Below are positions 35,401-47,556 of a stretch of DNA of 64,000 nucleotides, piece after piece (position 1 is the stretch's first letter; each line of letters starts with the position of its first letter). Position numbers and translations under genes: made by a program. Origin of the DNA: Henckelia pumila (lineage: Eukaryota; Streptophyta; Magnoliopsida; Lamiales; Gesneriaceae); assembly GCF_033568475.1 (NCBI RefSeq), contig NC_133121.1, positions 28,565,374-28,629,373 of the forward strand, given 5' to 3'. The notes below the pieces were generated by a model. It searched no databases and was not told the DNA's origin. It saw nothing but the letters and a program-made list of their open reading frames with translations.

Positions 35401-36354
35401 TGTAGGGATGTTGCAGTCAACAAAGATATGGTTATCAGGTAGATTCTCGATGAAGGATTTGGGTGAGACATCCTACATTCTTGGGATACAGATCTATAGA
35501 GATAGATCTAAGAGAATGATAGGACTCACTCAATCAACCTACATCGACACCATATTGAAACGGTTTTCAATGGATGGGTCCAAGAGAGGACATCTACCCA
35601 TGTGACATGGAGTTTCTTTATCCAAGTCTATGTGTCCCAAGACTGATGCAGAGATAGAGAATATGACACATGTACCATATGCGTCAGCTATAGGTAGTAT
35701 CATGTATGGGATGATATCTACCAGATCGGATGTAGCATTTGCTCTGAGTGTCACGAGCAGATATCAGGCTAATCCTGGTCAAATGCATTGGAAAGCCGTG
35801 AAGGACATTCTTAAGTACTTACGAAGGACTAAGAATATGTTCATGGTATATGGAGGACGAGATCTGAAATTGGAAGGCTATACCGACTCTAGCTTCCAAA
35901 GTGACGTGGATGACTCGAAGTCAACCTCTGGATTTGTGTTCATGCTCAATGGCGGTGCTGTCTCTTGGAAGAGTTCCAAGCAGGACACCACAGCGGATTC
36001 CACCACTGAGGCTGAATACATTGCAGCATCAGCTGCTGCTAAAGAGGCCGTTTGGATGAGGAAGTTCGTCCAAGAGTTGGGCGTCATTCCTGAATTGTTG
36101 GTCCAGTCCCGGTGTACTGTGACAACACGGGTGCCGTTGCTCAAGCAAAGGAACCAAGGTCTCATCAAAGATCCAAACACGTACTGAGGAAATACCACAT
36201 CATCCGGGAGATTGTGGAAAGAGGAGACATCACTGTCGAACGAGTGGCCTCTACAGACAATATCGCTGATCCGCTTACTAAGCCCTTGCCAGGACCATTG
36301 TTTGACAAACATCGCGAAGCAATGGGTCTACGTAGTATGACTAGTTGGCTATAG
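32441..36354 (+). pseudogene. C2 gag-pol, nearly intact but broken at RNase H
   Basis: A 1054-codon frame runs from the ATG at 32441 to a TGA at 35603. Domains: copia gag (residues 1-245); zinc knuckle CHYCKKPGHWKRNC (251-264); aspartic protease with WVLDTGCGSH (Asp 294); GAG-pre-integrase LWHARLGH (about 431); integrase core with HTDVCGPF, FTDDYSRYGY and SDRGGEY; and reverse transcriptase with YVDD at 977-980. After the TGA the same frame continues into RNase H (DSSFQSD, TTEAEYIAA) until a 1-bp deletion near 36092. The last part (36112-36354) lies in another frame and ends ...MTSWL. At the TGA site sister C3 encodes cysteine (TGT), so one substitution explains the stop. Confidence 0.95.
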
Positions 36355-36368
36355 GGCAAGTGGGAGAT

Positions 36369-36432
36369 TGAAAGAGTGGGTGCCCAGTGAGCCAACTTGT
36401 GGCTATGGGCTTTGATGACTCTTTGTACAAAC
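36369..36432 (+). repeat. C2 right LTR remnant (64 bp)
   Basis: The sequence matches the first 64 bases of the left LTR and then ends at ctttgtacaaac. The next bases (tcataaacccgag...) are G1 LTR. About 1.8 kb of LTR is missing, so no target duplication can be scored. Confidence 0.9.
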
Positions 36433-37356
36433 TCATAAACCCGAGCCCGGCCCGTTTAAAGCCTAAAATTCAGAACCTAACTTGTGCAAAAATCTGCACA
36501 CGACCAGCCTCTTAAAACAGCTGCGGTCGCGGGAATCCGGCCACCACCGGCCAGAGAACCACCCCCAGACCTATCCCACATCCATACGGTTCTAACCCAA
36601 CAAATTTGACTTTAAACGGAGCCCTGTAGAAGGAGAACGAACCAAAACAATCTAGCCATAGTTTCTGCTCGCGCGCAGAACGCATGCACTGACTTCAGGC
36701 CATTCGATCGTCTAGCTCCAGCCACCACCTGCCGGAACACCACCTGGAGGACCTTTCACAAGGTCTTGGGGTTCTAACCCAACTGGAATCAGACCCTAAC
36801 TCGCCCTGTGGACCAAGAACGAGCCATCACACGCAAATTATTCAATATGCGACCAAACCTGTGTCCAGCTCGATCCTAGCCCAAACCAATTACTAAATCC
36901 ACTGGACCATCATCAAAACACGACCCTAAGGACCCAAATTAAGACCACAAACCGAAGTACAGCAGTCCCGATAAATCCATGATTAGAAAACTCATAAAAC
37001 TTGAGCCATATGCATCAAAAACTTGATAACATGCATGAACCATGAATAATATCATTCAAATCTGAAAAACACATGCATTAACAGATCATTCATATTAAAA
37101 AATACTGTATATGATTTAAATGGTGGCCAAGAATGAATTCGAGACGTGCCTTTACGTTATTTACGCTCGAATTTACATTTTCATCGCGTAGATCGTAGTC
37201 CGGGACAAACGGGGCAATGAATCTTAAATATTTCTTCAAAGTTCACGTGAAAAGTGTGTGAGAGTGCAAGGGAGGCGGCTGCAAATCTGATCTGAGGGCT
37301 AGGTTGACGTGAATATGGGTGGAGAAGAATGAAAGCGAAATTAACTTATTTATTTG

Positions 37357-39034
37357 GTGTTGGAAGTTCACAAGGTGCGGGATCATCGAGATCAATGGCT
37401 CAATCTGTGAGACAGACATCTTCTGTTCATTCATTCCAACCACAGACTCAACAACAAGGTAAACAAGAAGGAAGTCAGACTGTGAGTCAACCTCCGAGAC
37501 AACAAGCTCGAGTGTTTGCTTTGACTGAGGAGCAGGCACAGGCATCACCTGATGATGTGATAGCAGGTACTTTTTTTCTTTGCGGTTATCCTGCTTATGT
37601 GCTAGTTGATATAGGAGCTTCTCATACCTTTATTTCTGAAAAATTTGCGTTATTGCATTCATTTTCTGTTGAATCTTTATCTGCTATTGTGTCTATTTCT
37701 TCACCTTTGGGAAAAGGTATAATGTCGATGAAATCAGTTAGAAAATGTACATTGCAATATGATGATAATGAGATTGAAATAGACTGTATTGTTCTTGGTT
37801 TGTCCGACTTTGATTGTATTATCGACATCGACATGTTAACCAAGTACAGGGCTACAGTTGATTGTGTTCAGAAGGTTGTACAGTTCAGACCTGAGATGAC
37901 TGATGAATGGAGATTTTATGGTAAAGGTTCAAAATCTCGTATTCCTTTGATATATGTTCTATCCATGACACGTTTATTGCAGAAAGGAGCAGAGGGATTT
38001 CTTGTATATGCAGTAGATGTAACAAAAACTAGCCCGAAATTGGATGATTTGCCAGTGGTTAGTGAATTCGCTGATGTCTTTCCTAATGAGATTTTAGGAT
38101 TGCCTCAATTTCGAGAGATAGACTTCAACATTGAACTGATGTCAGGTACACAACCTATTTCAAAAGCACCCTACCAAATGACACCAGTTGAATTGAAAGA
38201 GTTGAAAGAACAGTTGGAAGATATATTGGCCAAAGGGTACATTAGACCGAGTGTCTCTCCTTGGGGTGCACCGGTAATTTTTGTACGAAAGAAGGACGGA
38301 ACAATGAGATTGTGCATAGACTACCGACAACTGAACAAGGAAACGGTAAAGAATCATTATCCTTTACCTAGAATTGATGACTTGTTTGATCAGTTGCAGG
38401 GTTCGTCGGTATATTCTAAAATTGATTTGAGATCCGGCTACCATCAATTGAGAGTAAGAGATGAAGATGTATCGAAAACTGCTTTTCGAACGAGGTATGG
38501 TCACTTTGAATTCATTGTAATGCCGTTTGGTTTGACGAATTCTCCAGCGGTATTTATGGGTCTTATGAATCGAGTGTTTCAGAAATATCTTGATGATTTG
38601 TTATCATATTTATTGATGATATTCTGATCTATTCCAAAAACCTATGTGATCATGCTGACCATTTGAGAACAATTCTGAAGACGTTGAGAGCAGAAAAACT
38701 GTATGCCAAGCTATCAAAATGTGAATTTTGGTTGCGGAAGGTAGTATTTCTTGATCATATTATATCCGAAGACGGTATTTCTGTTGATCCGAGTAAGGTT
38801 GAAGCAGTGATCAGTTGGCCTAGACCGACGTCTATACCAGAGATACAAAGTTTTATGGGTTTAGCAGGTTATTATCATCGCTTTATTAAAGATTTCTCGA
38901 GTATTGCCAAACCTATTACTCAACTCACTCAGAAAAATGCACCGTATATCTGGACTGAGGCTTGTGAAGATAGTTTTATTGAATTGAAGAAGATGCCGAC
39001 ATGTGCACCAGTCTTGACTATCCCTTCGGACTAT
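37357..39034 (+). pseudogene. Ty3/gypsy pol fragment patched into G1 3' LTR
   Basis: Opposite in orientation to G1, this 1.68 kb piece encodes the end of gag (Q/S-rich linker), an aspartic protease with [10 protein letters not shown] (usual DTGASH, so the catalytic-triad Thr is Ile), and a reverse transcriptase ([39 protein letters not shown]). A 1-bp loss at about 38602 shifts the frame just before the FIDD catalytic motif. The frame then continues through the thumb (FMGLAGYYHRFIKDFS) to an abrupt end near 39034. RNase H, integrase and LTRs are absent. It resembles the del/Tekay-type gypsy elements, and G2 at 62.2 kb encodes a related protease. In the intact G1 LTR the same point (52314-52331) carries just 11-17 bp of ordinary LTR. 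Confidence 0.9.
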
Positions 39035-39529
39035 GCTTTAAAATTAATTAAATCAAGTTTAAAACTTTTAAGACCACTAAATATTCAGATTTAAAACTCT
39101 AAATTTTCGTAATATATAATTAATTATTGGCTTTTGAAAGTATCTTAAAAGCCCATAAAATGGCCTATTTTAGTGAAAATTGGACTTTTATACATATATA
39201 TATACATTAAAACTTCTATTTTTTGAAAATAAAATCTTAAAATAATATAATTTAAGACTCTTAAAAATCCTAGACAATTTTTGGATGGAAATTTCTATCT
39301 CGTTCATCTACAATCCCGTCTACGCGATCGCAAAAATATCTTTTCTCAAATAAATTCACAAATTTCATAATATCGGGTTAAATGCTATAATAACTTTAAA
39401 ACATGCACATAAATCACATAATTCACATAACAGCACATAAAAATCATTAAACCCCTTATTTTTAATTTTAAAATCATTAAATCTCATAGTTATACATGCG
39501 AGTTTACGTAACGAATTTCCGGCGTTACA

Positions 39530-39546
39530 ATTCTCCCCCCTTAAAT
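39530..39546 (-). other. G1 polypurine tract
   Basis: On the minus strand an ...aaggggggagaat run lies immediately before the 3' LTR start (TGTAACGCC at 39529). It would prime plus-strand cDNA synthesis. Confidence 0.75.
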
Positions 39547-40092
39547 GGAATTTTGTCCTTGAAATTGCAGTAAGCACCGAATAGATCCGAAACTTCAGCC
39601 ACCGAAACTTGATCATAGGAATATTTGGCGTATTAATAAAATCCTCTCGCCAACCATGGTTAAGTAATTACATCTATAATGTGCTCAAAGTACCGCGATC
39701 ACCTCATCATAACCTTGCACCATGTTTTGCAACTCTTGCACTTGGTTTTGTGCATGCAAGTTTTGAGTGTTGAGGGCTTGCACTTGGCCTTCTAATTCTT
39801 GTATGCGAGTATCAGACTCGTGGCCACTGGGCTTCATTGCGTGCAGCTTGTTGGACCGCGGTTCGAAGTTCCTTCATTTTAGTCGTTCTTTGGTTATTCA
39901 GTTCTTCATATTCAGCGACGGTAGCTAAGGACGACTCTATCTTTCTTTTAGTCTTCCCATGCTTCTCTTCCTCCTTATCAAGATAGTAAGCAAATCTTTC
40001 TACGTCGGCTTTGAGGTGATTCCTATGTTCCTCTATCTCGCTTTTGTTTGCCTTGCAACGTCTTCATGTTCTCGATCAGTTCCTCTTTTGCA

Positions 40093-40097
40093 CGTTT
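40093..40097. repeat. C3 target-site duplication (CGTTT)
   Basis: CGTTT at 40093-40097 and again at 49452-49456, directly outside the two C3 LTRs. An exact 5-bp duplication is the norm for copia integration. Confidence 0.95.
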
Positions 40098-41995
40098 TGA
40101 AAGAGTGGGTGCCCGGTTAGCCAACTTGTGGCTAAGGGCTTTTGTGACTCTATGTATAAACAATCTTTGTTTAATATAATTTACATTCATTAATGGCATT
40201 TTCTTTGTCTTTCTTCATATTTTTATATTGTGATATACTATTGATGTTTTGATAAAGACCTTGAATATACTATAGTGTAAGTAAGATGAGATAGTGAATA
40301 AAGAGAGATCACTATTATGAAACACATCTTATAGTCACTGTATATTCTAAACAGTTTCTAGTCAATTGAGCCGTCCGCTAATAAGGATAAGGATCGCTCG
40401 AGATTGAGACTAGCATTTGTGATGCCAAGTACCACGTTTCATTGGTAATGGACATGGAGATGTTCAAAGCATGCAAATGGATATTCATATGATGAATGAT
40501 CGAACTACCCTATTCGGACTTTCCAAGTGGTTATCACTTATCGAGTGGATAAAATCCGCGGTTTTGGTTGTACACCATTAGTCCTTACTACTTGAAACAT
40601 CATTGAGACTCTATATGCTAGTACTGTACTTTGACTCGTTTACCGACTTTATTGGGGTCATCAGGTGTCGGAATTGGGTACAGTTACGACACATATAGGA
40701 GTCGATGCTTTGTTGTCAAGGATTCACCACATACTTGCGAGTGTGGATATCCTATGCGATCTGAGTAGATATTAGTGTGACAAATCTCTGGCCAGAGTAC
40801 ATGATGTGTTTTAGGTTACTCGGTTTTCCTAGTAACACATGCGATGTCACTATTTGATCTCCAAGATGTGATGCATATTTATCGAATCTCGAACGACTCT
40901 CGATGCACCAATGGTTGTTGATTCGATCGGGATATATGGATGAAGGTACCGTACTGTACGCTAACCAAAATCTACTGGTTCTTGCAGAAACTATCAGTGA
41001 TACCTAGGGAATCATGGGGCGATGTTGCTAGACGCTCTTACCATGATTCGTTGGGCAAGTCGGAAATTGTTGTTCCGAGTCACAAGGAGTTGTGAGCCCA
41101 CGGCTAGCTGTATCCCTGAACCATTGAGGGTCACACAAGTAATGGATTACTAAACCCCGTTGAGATAGTTAAATTTAAAGAGTTAAATTTAATGAAAGAG
41201 AAGTTGGACTTCTTAACTAAAAGGGAGTGGAATTTCCTAAAATGACATAGGGATGGGCATTTTTGGAAATCACTGAATTCGGATTCAGAAAAATTATCTT
41301 GACTCTAAAAGATGCAGAAATGGTTTCTGTGCACATTGGTGAAATCAGTTTATCAATCGGAGTCACGATGAATTTTATATTAATTTATATATTAACAGGC
41401 TTGGCTTGTTGGGCTTGAGTTATGGATTGTGGGCCCTAAGGAGTTAGTGTCCTAATACAATCATAACTTAATCTAGTCTAGAAATTATCTATAAATACAT
41501 GTGTAGTGTTCGAAAATCAAAAGAATTCGTCTCTTGCAATTTTTGAAATCACACATATATTTTTAAGGGGAATTTTCGAAAATCTCTCTGTCCCTTTAGA
41601 GAAAATTCGGTCTGTGATTTTTGTGAAAAATTACATTCCGAATTAACAGATCAAATCTGTTTATTCTCATCGATAAACATCTGATTGATTTCTAGTGCAA
41701 TCAATCAGAGGGTTTCTGTTTTCTGTTCGTGGACCTTATTCCGGAGATTGATCGTGAAGCCATCGGTTCCCGGGATATACAAGAAGAGCAGATTAAATTT
41801 TGTTGGTGTCCATAATCAAGCCGTTGCTTGAATAGGTAAAAATTTAATTGTGATTTTATTTTTTACTTGCATAATTTAATCGTAAAGTTTTGATACCCAT
41901 GATATGGAATCGTTCCATAGCAAAAAATAAAAATTTTTAAACTTCCGCTGCACCGGGTATCAATTCTTAATTGATCTGAACACGTTATTCCAACA
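40098..41995 (+). repeat. C3 left LTR
   Basis: 1898 bp, TGAAAGAGTGGG...CCAACA, with a TATA box (tataaata) at 41490-41497. Confidence 0.95.
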
Positions 41996-41996
41996 G

Positions 41997-42008
41997 TGGT
42001 ATCAGAGA
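41997..42008 (+). other. C3 primer binding site (tRNA-iMet), altered end
   Basis: tggtatcagaga follows the LTR. C2 and C1 have tggtatcagagc, so the last paired base or bases are changed in C3. Confidence 0.8.
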
Positions 42009-43156
42009 CAGGTTGCTCAGATCAAACGATTAAATTAATCGATTGTACAAAATATTTGGCCTCGGTTTTTTGAAAACAAAACGAATTTTAAAAATTAAAA
42101 TTTTGACGGAACAGGGGCATTGGGGCAGCGATGAAGCTGCCCGCCTCCACATGGGCAGCCCTGTCCCACGTGGAGGAGGGGGATGCCCGGGAATGTCCCG
42201 GGCAGTCCGGGAAAAATTAAAATTGATTTTTTAATTAAAATTTTAATATTTTGGAATTTTAGTTTTTGGTCCGATCGAAAATTATTTTTGATTGGTCCAC
42301 GAGGCATCAGATCAAATTGTTTGAGTCCGAAATTTTTAAAATTGATTTTTGGATAAATTTGAATTTTTGGAAAATTTGTAAATCTTATCCGTTAAATTAG
42401 ATTTTATAAAATTAATTATTTTGGTACCATTGATGATAAGATATGATCTTATGAATGTATTAGATAAAATATGATTTTATCTTTTAATTATGATGTCATT
42501 GCATGTTATCCAATATTTTAATTATTGGATAAAAGGATGATCGATTGTCATGACCAATATTTTAGGTGTATGTTAGGTAATTTACATTTGGTTTTATTGT
42601 TGTTGGGTTTTATTAATGGGCTTGGTTTATAGCCCAAATTTGAATTGTCATTTGTAATAAAAAGTGGGTTTGGTTTATGACCCGTTCCCACCCCTTAAAT
42701 ATGTATCCCCTACTTGTCATCAAAATTTATTGTAAATTTGTTAGACTTAGTGGGAGATAAAGATTTGAAGACAATGGTGGGCCCAGCAGACGATAAACAC
42801 CGAAGAAATGTAAATGGAAGCTCAATGTAATAGGATTGCATTGCATACTTGCATATCACCTAGGATTGGACTTAGAATCGTGATTGGCAACCACGGGTCG
42901 ATTAGATAATGGGATCGATCATCGTTAAATAATATATGATATTATTGATGTATGCATATTTAGACTAAATTGTATGAATCCCGCAAGCATACATAAATTT
43001 CATGATGAGACAGATTTTCAAAAATTAAAAATCCCTCATTTTAAATATGATTTAAAATTGATATCAAGATAAACAAAAGGGAATTTAAATATTGTTTAAA
43101 TATTCCTACCTTCCATCAACGATCAATGTATGAGATACTACCCGCGGGCACGGTCC

Positions 43157-43436
43157 GGCTCATATTATTGGGGGGGCTCGTTCGTCGAAAAGCTGTACAT
43201 TGGATCGACACATGTTGTAAGTTGGGTGGAACTCCCATGGGATTGGCTCATATTATTGGGGATCCACATGGCGACCGTCCATCACAACTTAATATTGATG
43301 GGTCATCTTGACATGTCACATTAAACGGCGTCATATTATTGGGCCCTTATTGGACATGAGGTAAAAACATGGGGGTTGCTTTGGAAGCAATTGGGCTCTA
43401 CCTTTTGAAAATTATGTTTGGCTGATATTATTCGGG
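43157..43436 (+). repeat. Four-fold leader motif upstream of C3 gag
   Basis: GGCTCATATTATTGGG-type motifs at 43157, 43245, 43327 and 43420 (spacing 88, 82, 93), matching the set in the C2 leader. Confidence 0.75.
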
Positions 43437-43627
43437 ACCATAGTTTGTCAATTGGACTCCATGTTCCCACTAAGGAAACAAGTTTCCCGTTTTCACTAGA
43501 GGGTAGTGAAATCGTTAAAATAGTGGGAGTGAAATTCATAAAATTAAATTTTGCAATATTTTATGTCTTAGTAAATTAATTAAGGAATCACTGATTATTG
43601 TCTGTTTCTTTTCAGTATTTCATTACA

Positions 43628-46600
43628 ATGAATTCGCGAAATCCACTATACTCAATTCTCGAACAAAACAAATTGACTGGCGCAAACTATACGGAATGGT
43701 TCCGTAAATTAAAGATTTTTCTAAACTCGGAGAAAATTTTCTACGTGTTAGAAAAGAATCCTCCAAAGGAAGCACCGGCTAATATAAGTCCGAAAGAATT
43801 GGCAAAACTTGATCAATGGTGGGACCATGATGTCAAGGCTAAATGCTATATGCAAGCTTCAATGTCTGATGAACTCAAGAGGCGATTTGAGGATGTCGTG
43901 AATGCTGCTGACATACACATGCACCTCAAGGAACTTTTTGGAGCTCAGTCAAGGTAGGAGAGGTATGCCACCGTCAAAGAGCTCATGACATGCCGCATGC
44001 GAGATGGGACTTCGGTCCGTGAGCATGGGGTACACATGATTGGGTTCATTGAAAAATTGGTAACACTCGATTTGACTTTGGAGCATGAACTAAACGCGGA
44101 CTTGTTGCTTCTTTCCCTTCCTTCGTCGTTTGACAGATTTGTGGTGAACTTCAATATGAACAAGATAGAGGCCATCCTTGAAGAGATGGTCAATATGCTT
44201 GTGTTTTATGAGGCCACATTAAAGAAGGATAAACCGGTACTTTTGGTTGGCTCCTCTTCTTACTCCAAGAAGGGGCCAAGTGGAAAAGGTAAGAAACGTT
44301 CTGCCCCACCCAAGAAAATTGTACCACAAAAGAAGGCCAAGACAAAAGCTTCAAACGTGAACATATCTGGAGATGTTTGCCATCACTGCAAGAAACCCGG
44401 TCATTGGAAACGTAACTGCAAGGAATACCTCGAGCAGTTGCAAACTGCAAAGGGTATGTTTTACATTGAAATAAATGTTTCACTTAATACTACTTCTTGG
44501 GTATTGGATACCGGATGTGGATCTCATATTTGCAATGATTTGCAGGTGATGACAAGAAGTCGCAAGCTTAGGATGGGTGAGACCCAGCTGAGGCTTGGAA
44601 ATGGTTCCAGAGTTGAAGCCAAAGCAGTGGGAGACGTTTATTTAGTTTTGCAGAACAATTTTAAGTTATTTTTTAGAGATGTTTTATTTGTGCCAGATTT
44701 AGTTAAAAACATTATTTCTATTTCTATGCTTGATAGAGATGATTTTTCTTGTAATTTTGTGAATGAGATTTGCAATATTTACAAGAATGAATGTTTGATT
44801 GGAAATGGACAACTTGAAAACGATCTATATAACTTAAAATTAAAAGACGTTCCAATTAATTATGTTGATAAATCGGTAACAACAAATAAAAGGAAAAACG
44901 ATAGCCAAAACCCGGCAAACCTTTGGCATGCTAGGCTAGGTCATATTTCCTCAAGGAGGATGAACAAGCTAGTGGGAGAGGGCATGTTTGATATGTCTGA
45001 TATTAACTCTCTACCTACTTGTGAGTCCTGCCTAAAAGGAAAAATGACTAAATCTCCTTTCAAAGGGAAGCCTGAGCGTAGTCAAAACCTGTTGGATTTG
45101 ATCCATACAGATGTTTGTGGACCATTTAGTATCGGCACTAAATTTGGACACACCTACTTCATTACCTTTACTGATGATTATTCGAGGTATGGGTATTTAT
45201 ATTTAATGAAATATAAGTCTGAATCATTTGAAAAGATCAAAGAATTCAAGGCTGAAGTAGAAAACAAATAAGGTAGAAGTATTAAAGCACTTCGATCGGA
45301 TCGAGGTGGAGAATACTTAAGTAACGAGTTTTTGAGCTATCTAAAAGAGAATAGGATTCTCTCTCAGTGGACTCCTCCTATGACACCTCAGCTGAATGGT
45401 GTCTCGGAGCGTCGCAATCAAACTTTGTTGGACATGGTTCGATCTATGATGAGCTTTACTGAGCTCCCACCTTCGTTTTGGGGCTATGCGCTTGAAACGG
45501 CGGTATTGTTGTTAAACAATGTCCACAATAAAGCAGTAGATAAAACTCCATACGAGTTATGGAATGGCAAAGCTCCTAAGTATTCGTACTTAAGAATTTG
45601 GGGATGTCCTGCTTACGTGAAACAGACAGTGGGAGATAAGTTGGATAGTCGATCCACCTTATGTTATTTTGTAGGATATCCGAAGAATTCAATCGGATAT
45701 TATTTCTATCATCCTTATGAGACAAAAGTGTTTGTTTCGAGGAATGCCACCTTCATGGAGAAGGATTTCTTATCAGATAAGAAAGGCAAGATGATGGAAC
45801 TCGAAGAAATTCGAGAAGAACCCGAGATACAAAATAACGACCACACACCTCAAGATCCTTCAACGGACACGCCTATATCTAGGAGATCCGAGAGGACTTC
45901 TAGACCTCCTGTTCGATATGGTCTTCTTCTTGAAGGAGATCAAAGTGAACCCGACATTGGATATGATCCAAGAAACTTCAAGGAAGCAATTTATGATGCA
46001 GATTCTAATTTATCGCTTGATGATATGCAATCGGAAATAGACTCGATGCATACAAACCAAGTTTGGTCTTTAGTAGATCCTCTCGATGGAATTGTTCCAA
46101 TAGGGTGCAAATGGATCTACAAGAGAAACCTTGGGTCTGATGGTAAGGTACTTACCTACAAGGCACGATTGGTAGCAAAAGGTTATACTCAAAGACAAGG
46201 AGTTGACTATGATGAAACCTTTTCACCAGTCGCAATGTTCAAGTCCATAAGAATCCTTATTGCCATAGCAGCATGGTATGACTATGAGATATGTCAAATG
46301 GATGTGAAGACTGCATTTCTTAATGGAAACATTAAGGAAGAAATATATATGATGCAGCCCAAGGGATTCACATCCATGGGAAGCGAGCATAAGGTATGAA
46401 AGCTTCAGAGATCAATTTATGGTCTCAAACAAGCATCAAGAAGTTGGAACCAGAAATTTGATGAAACAATAAAGGACTTTGGTTTCATCAAAAACCCGGA
46501 GAAATCGTGCGTGTACAAGAAAGTAGTTAAGGATGCGGTGACATTCTTAGTGCTTTATGTTGATGACATCCTACTCATTGGGAATGACGTAGGGATGTTG

Positions 46601-47542
46601 CAGTCAACAAAGATATGATTATCAGGTAGATTCTCAATGAAGGATTTGGGTGAGGCATCCTATATTCTAGGGATACAGATCTATAGAGATAGATCTAAGA
46701 GAATGATAGGACTCACTCAAGCAACCTACATCAACACCATATTGAAAAGATTTTCTATAGATGAGTCCAAGAGAGGACATCTACCTATGTGTCATGGAAT
46801 TTCTCTATCCAAGTCTATGTGTCCCAAGACTGACAAAGAGATAGAGAAAATGACACACATACCATATGCGTCAGCCATAGGTAGTATTATGTATGAGATG
46901 ATATCTACCAGACCAGATGTAGCCTTTGCTCTGAGTGTCACGAGCAGATATCAGGCCAACCCCGGTCAAATGCATTGGAAAACCGTGAAGGATATTCTTA
47001 AGTACTTGAGAAGGACTAAGAATATATTCATGGTTTATGGAGGAAGAGAATTGAAATTGGAAGGCTATACCGACTCTAGCTTTCAAAGCGACGTGGATGA
47101 CTCGAAGTCAACCTCTGGATTTGTATTCATGCTCAATGGTGGTGCTGTCTCTTGGAAGAGTTCTGAGCAAGACACCACAGCGGATTCCACCACTGAGGCA
47201 GAATACATTGCAGCATCAGCTGCTGCTAAAGAGGCCGTTTGGATGAGGAATTTCGTCCAAGAGTTGGGCATAATTCCTGAAGCTGTTGGTCCAGTTCCGG
47301 TGTACTGCGACAACACTGGTGTCGTTGCTCAGGCAAAGGAACCAAGGTCTCATCAAAGATCCAAACACGTACTGAGGAAATACCACATCATCCGGGAGAT
47401 TGTGGAAAGAGGAGGCATCACTGTCGAGAGAGTGACCTCTACAGACAATATCGCTGATCCACTTACTAAGCCCTTGCCAGGACCATTGTTTGACAAACAT
47501 CGCGAAGCAATGGGATTGCGTAGTGTGACTAGTTGGCTTTAG
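43628..47542 (+). pseudogene. C3 gag-pol, one frame with four nonsense codons
   Basis: The frame from the ATG at 43628 to the natural stop at 47540 (1305 codons) is uninterrupted by indels. It contains four in-frame stops: TAG 43955, TAA 45269, TGA 46397 and TGA 46616. Domain order is as in C2: gag, zinc knuckle CHHCKKPGHWKRNC, protease WVLDTGCGSH, GAG-pre-integrase, integrase, RT with LYVDDILLIG (about 46555) and RNase H ending ...VTSWL. At the last two stops C2 reads TGC and TGG, so single changes suffice. At the RNase H region where C2 is frameshifted, C3 is intact. Confidence 0.95.
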
Positions 47543-47556
47543 GGCAAGTAGGAGAT

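Larger units (their letters stand above)
28666..36432 (+). mobile_element. Ty1/copia retrotransposon C2, right LTR truncated
   Basis: A complete left LTR (28666-30526), primer site, 1.9 kb leader, gag-pol and polypurine tract (gggcaagtgggagat, 36354-36368) are followed by only 64 bp of right LTR (36369-36432). Sequence then returns to G1 LTR within a few bases of the insertion point. It is a sister of C3: long stretches of gag-pol are nearly identical. Confidence 0.92.
27071..39529 (-). repeat. G1 3' LTR, interrupted
   Basis: The LTR is present as 27071-28665, 36433-37356 and about 39029-39529, aligning in order with 49779-52823. Between the pieces lie copia C2 and a 1.7 kb gypsy pol patch. 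By eye the two G1 LTRs differ more than the C3 LTRs do, as expected if G1 inserted first. TA microsatellites lie near the low-coordinate end (about 27104-27122 and 27158-27168). Confidence 0.85.

Noticed and set aside
37357..39034. Endogenous pararetrovirus origin for the pol fragment
   Set aside because: The order gag linker, protease (D-x-GASH type), RT and its residues fit Ty3/gypsy del-like elements, and no movement or coat protein is seen.
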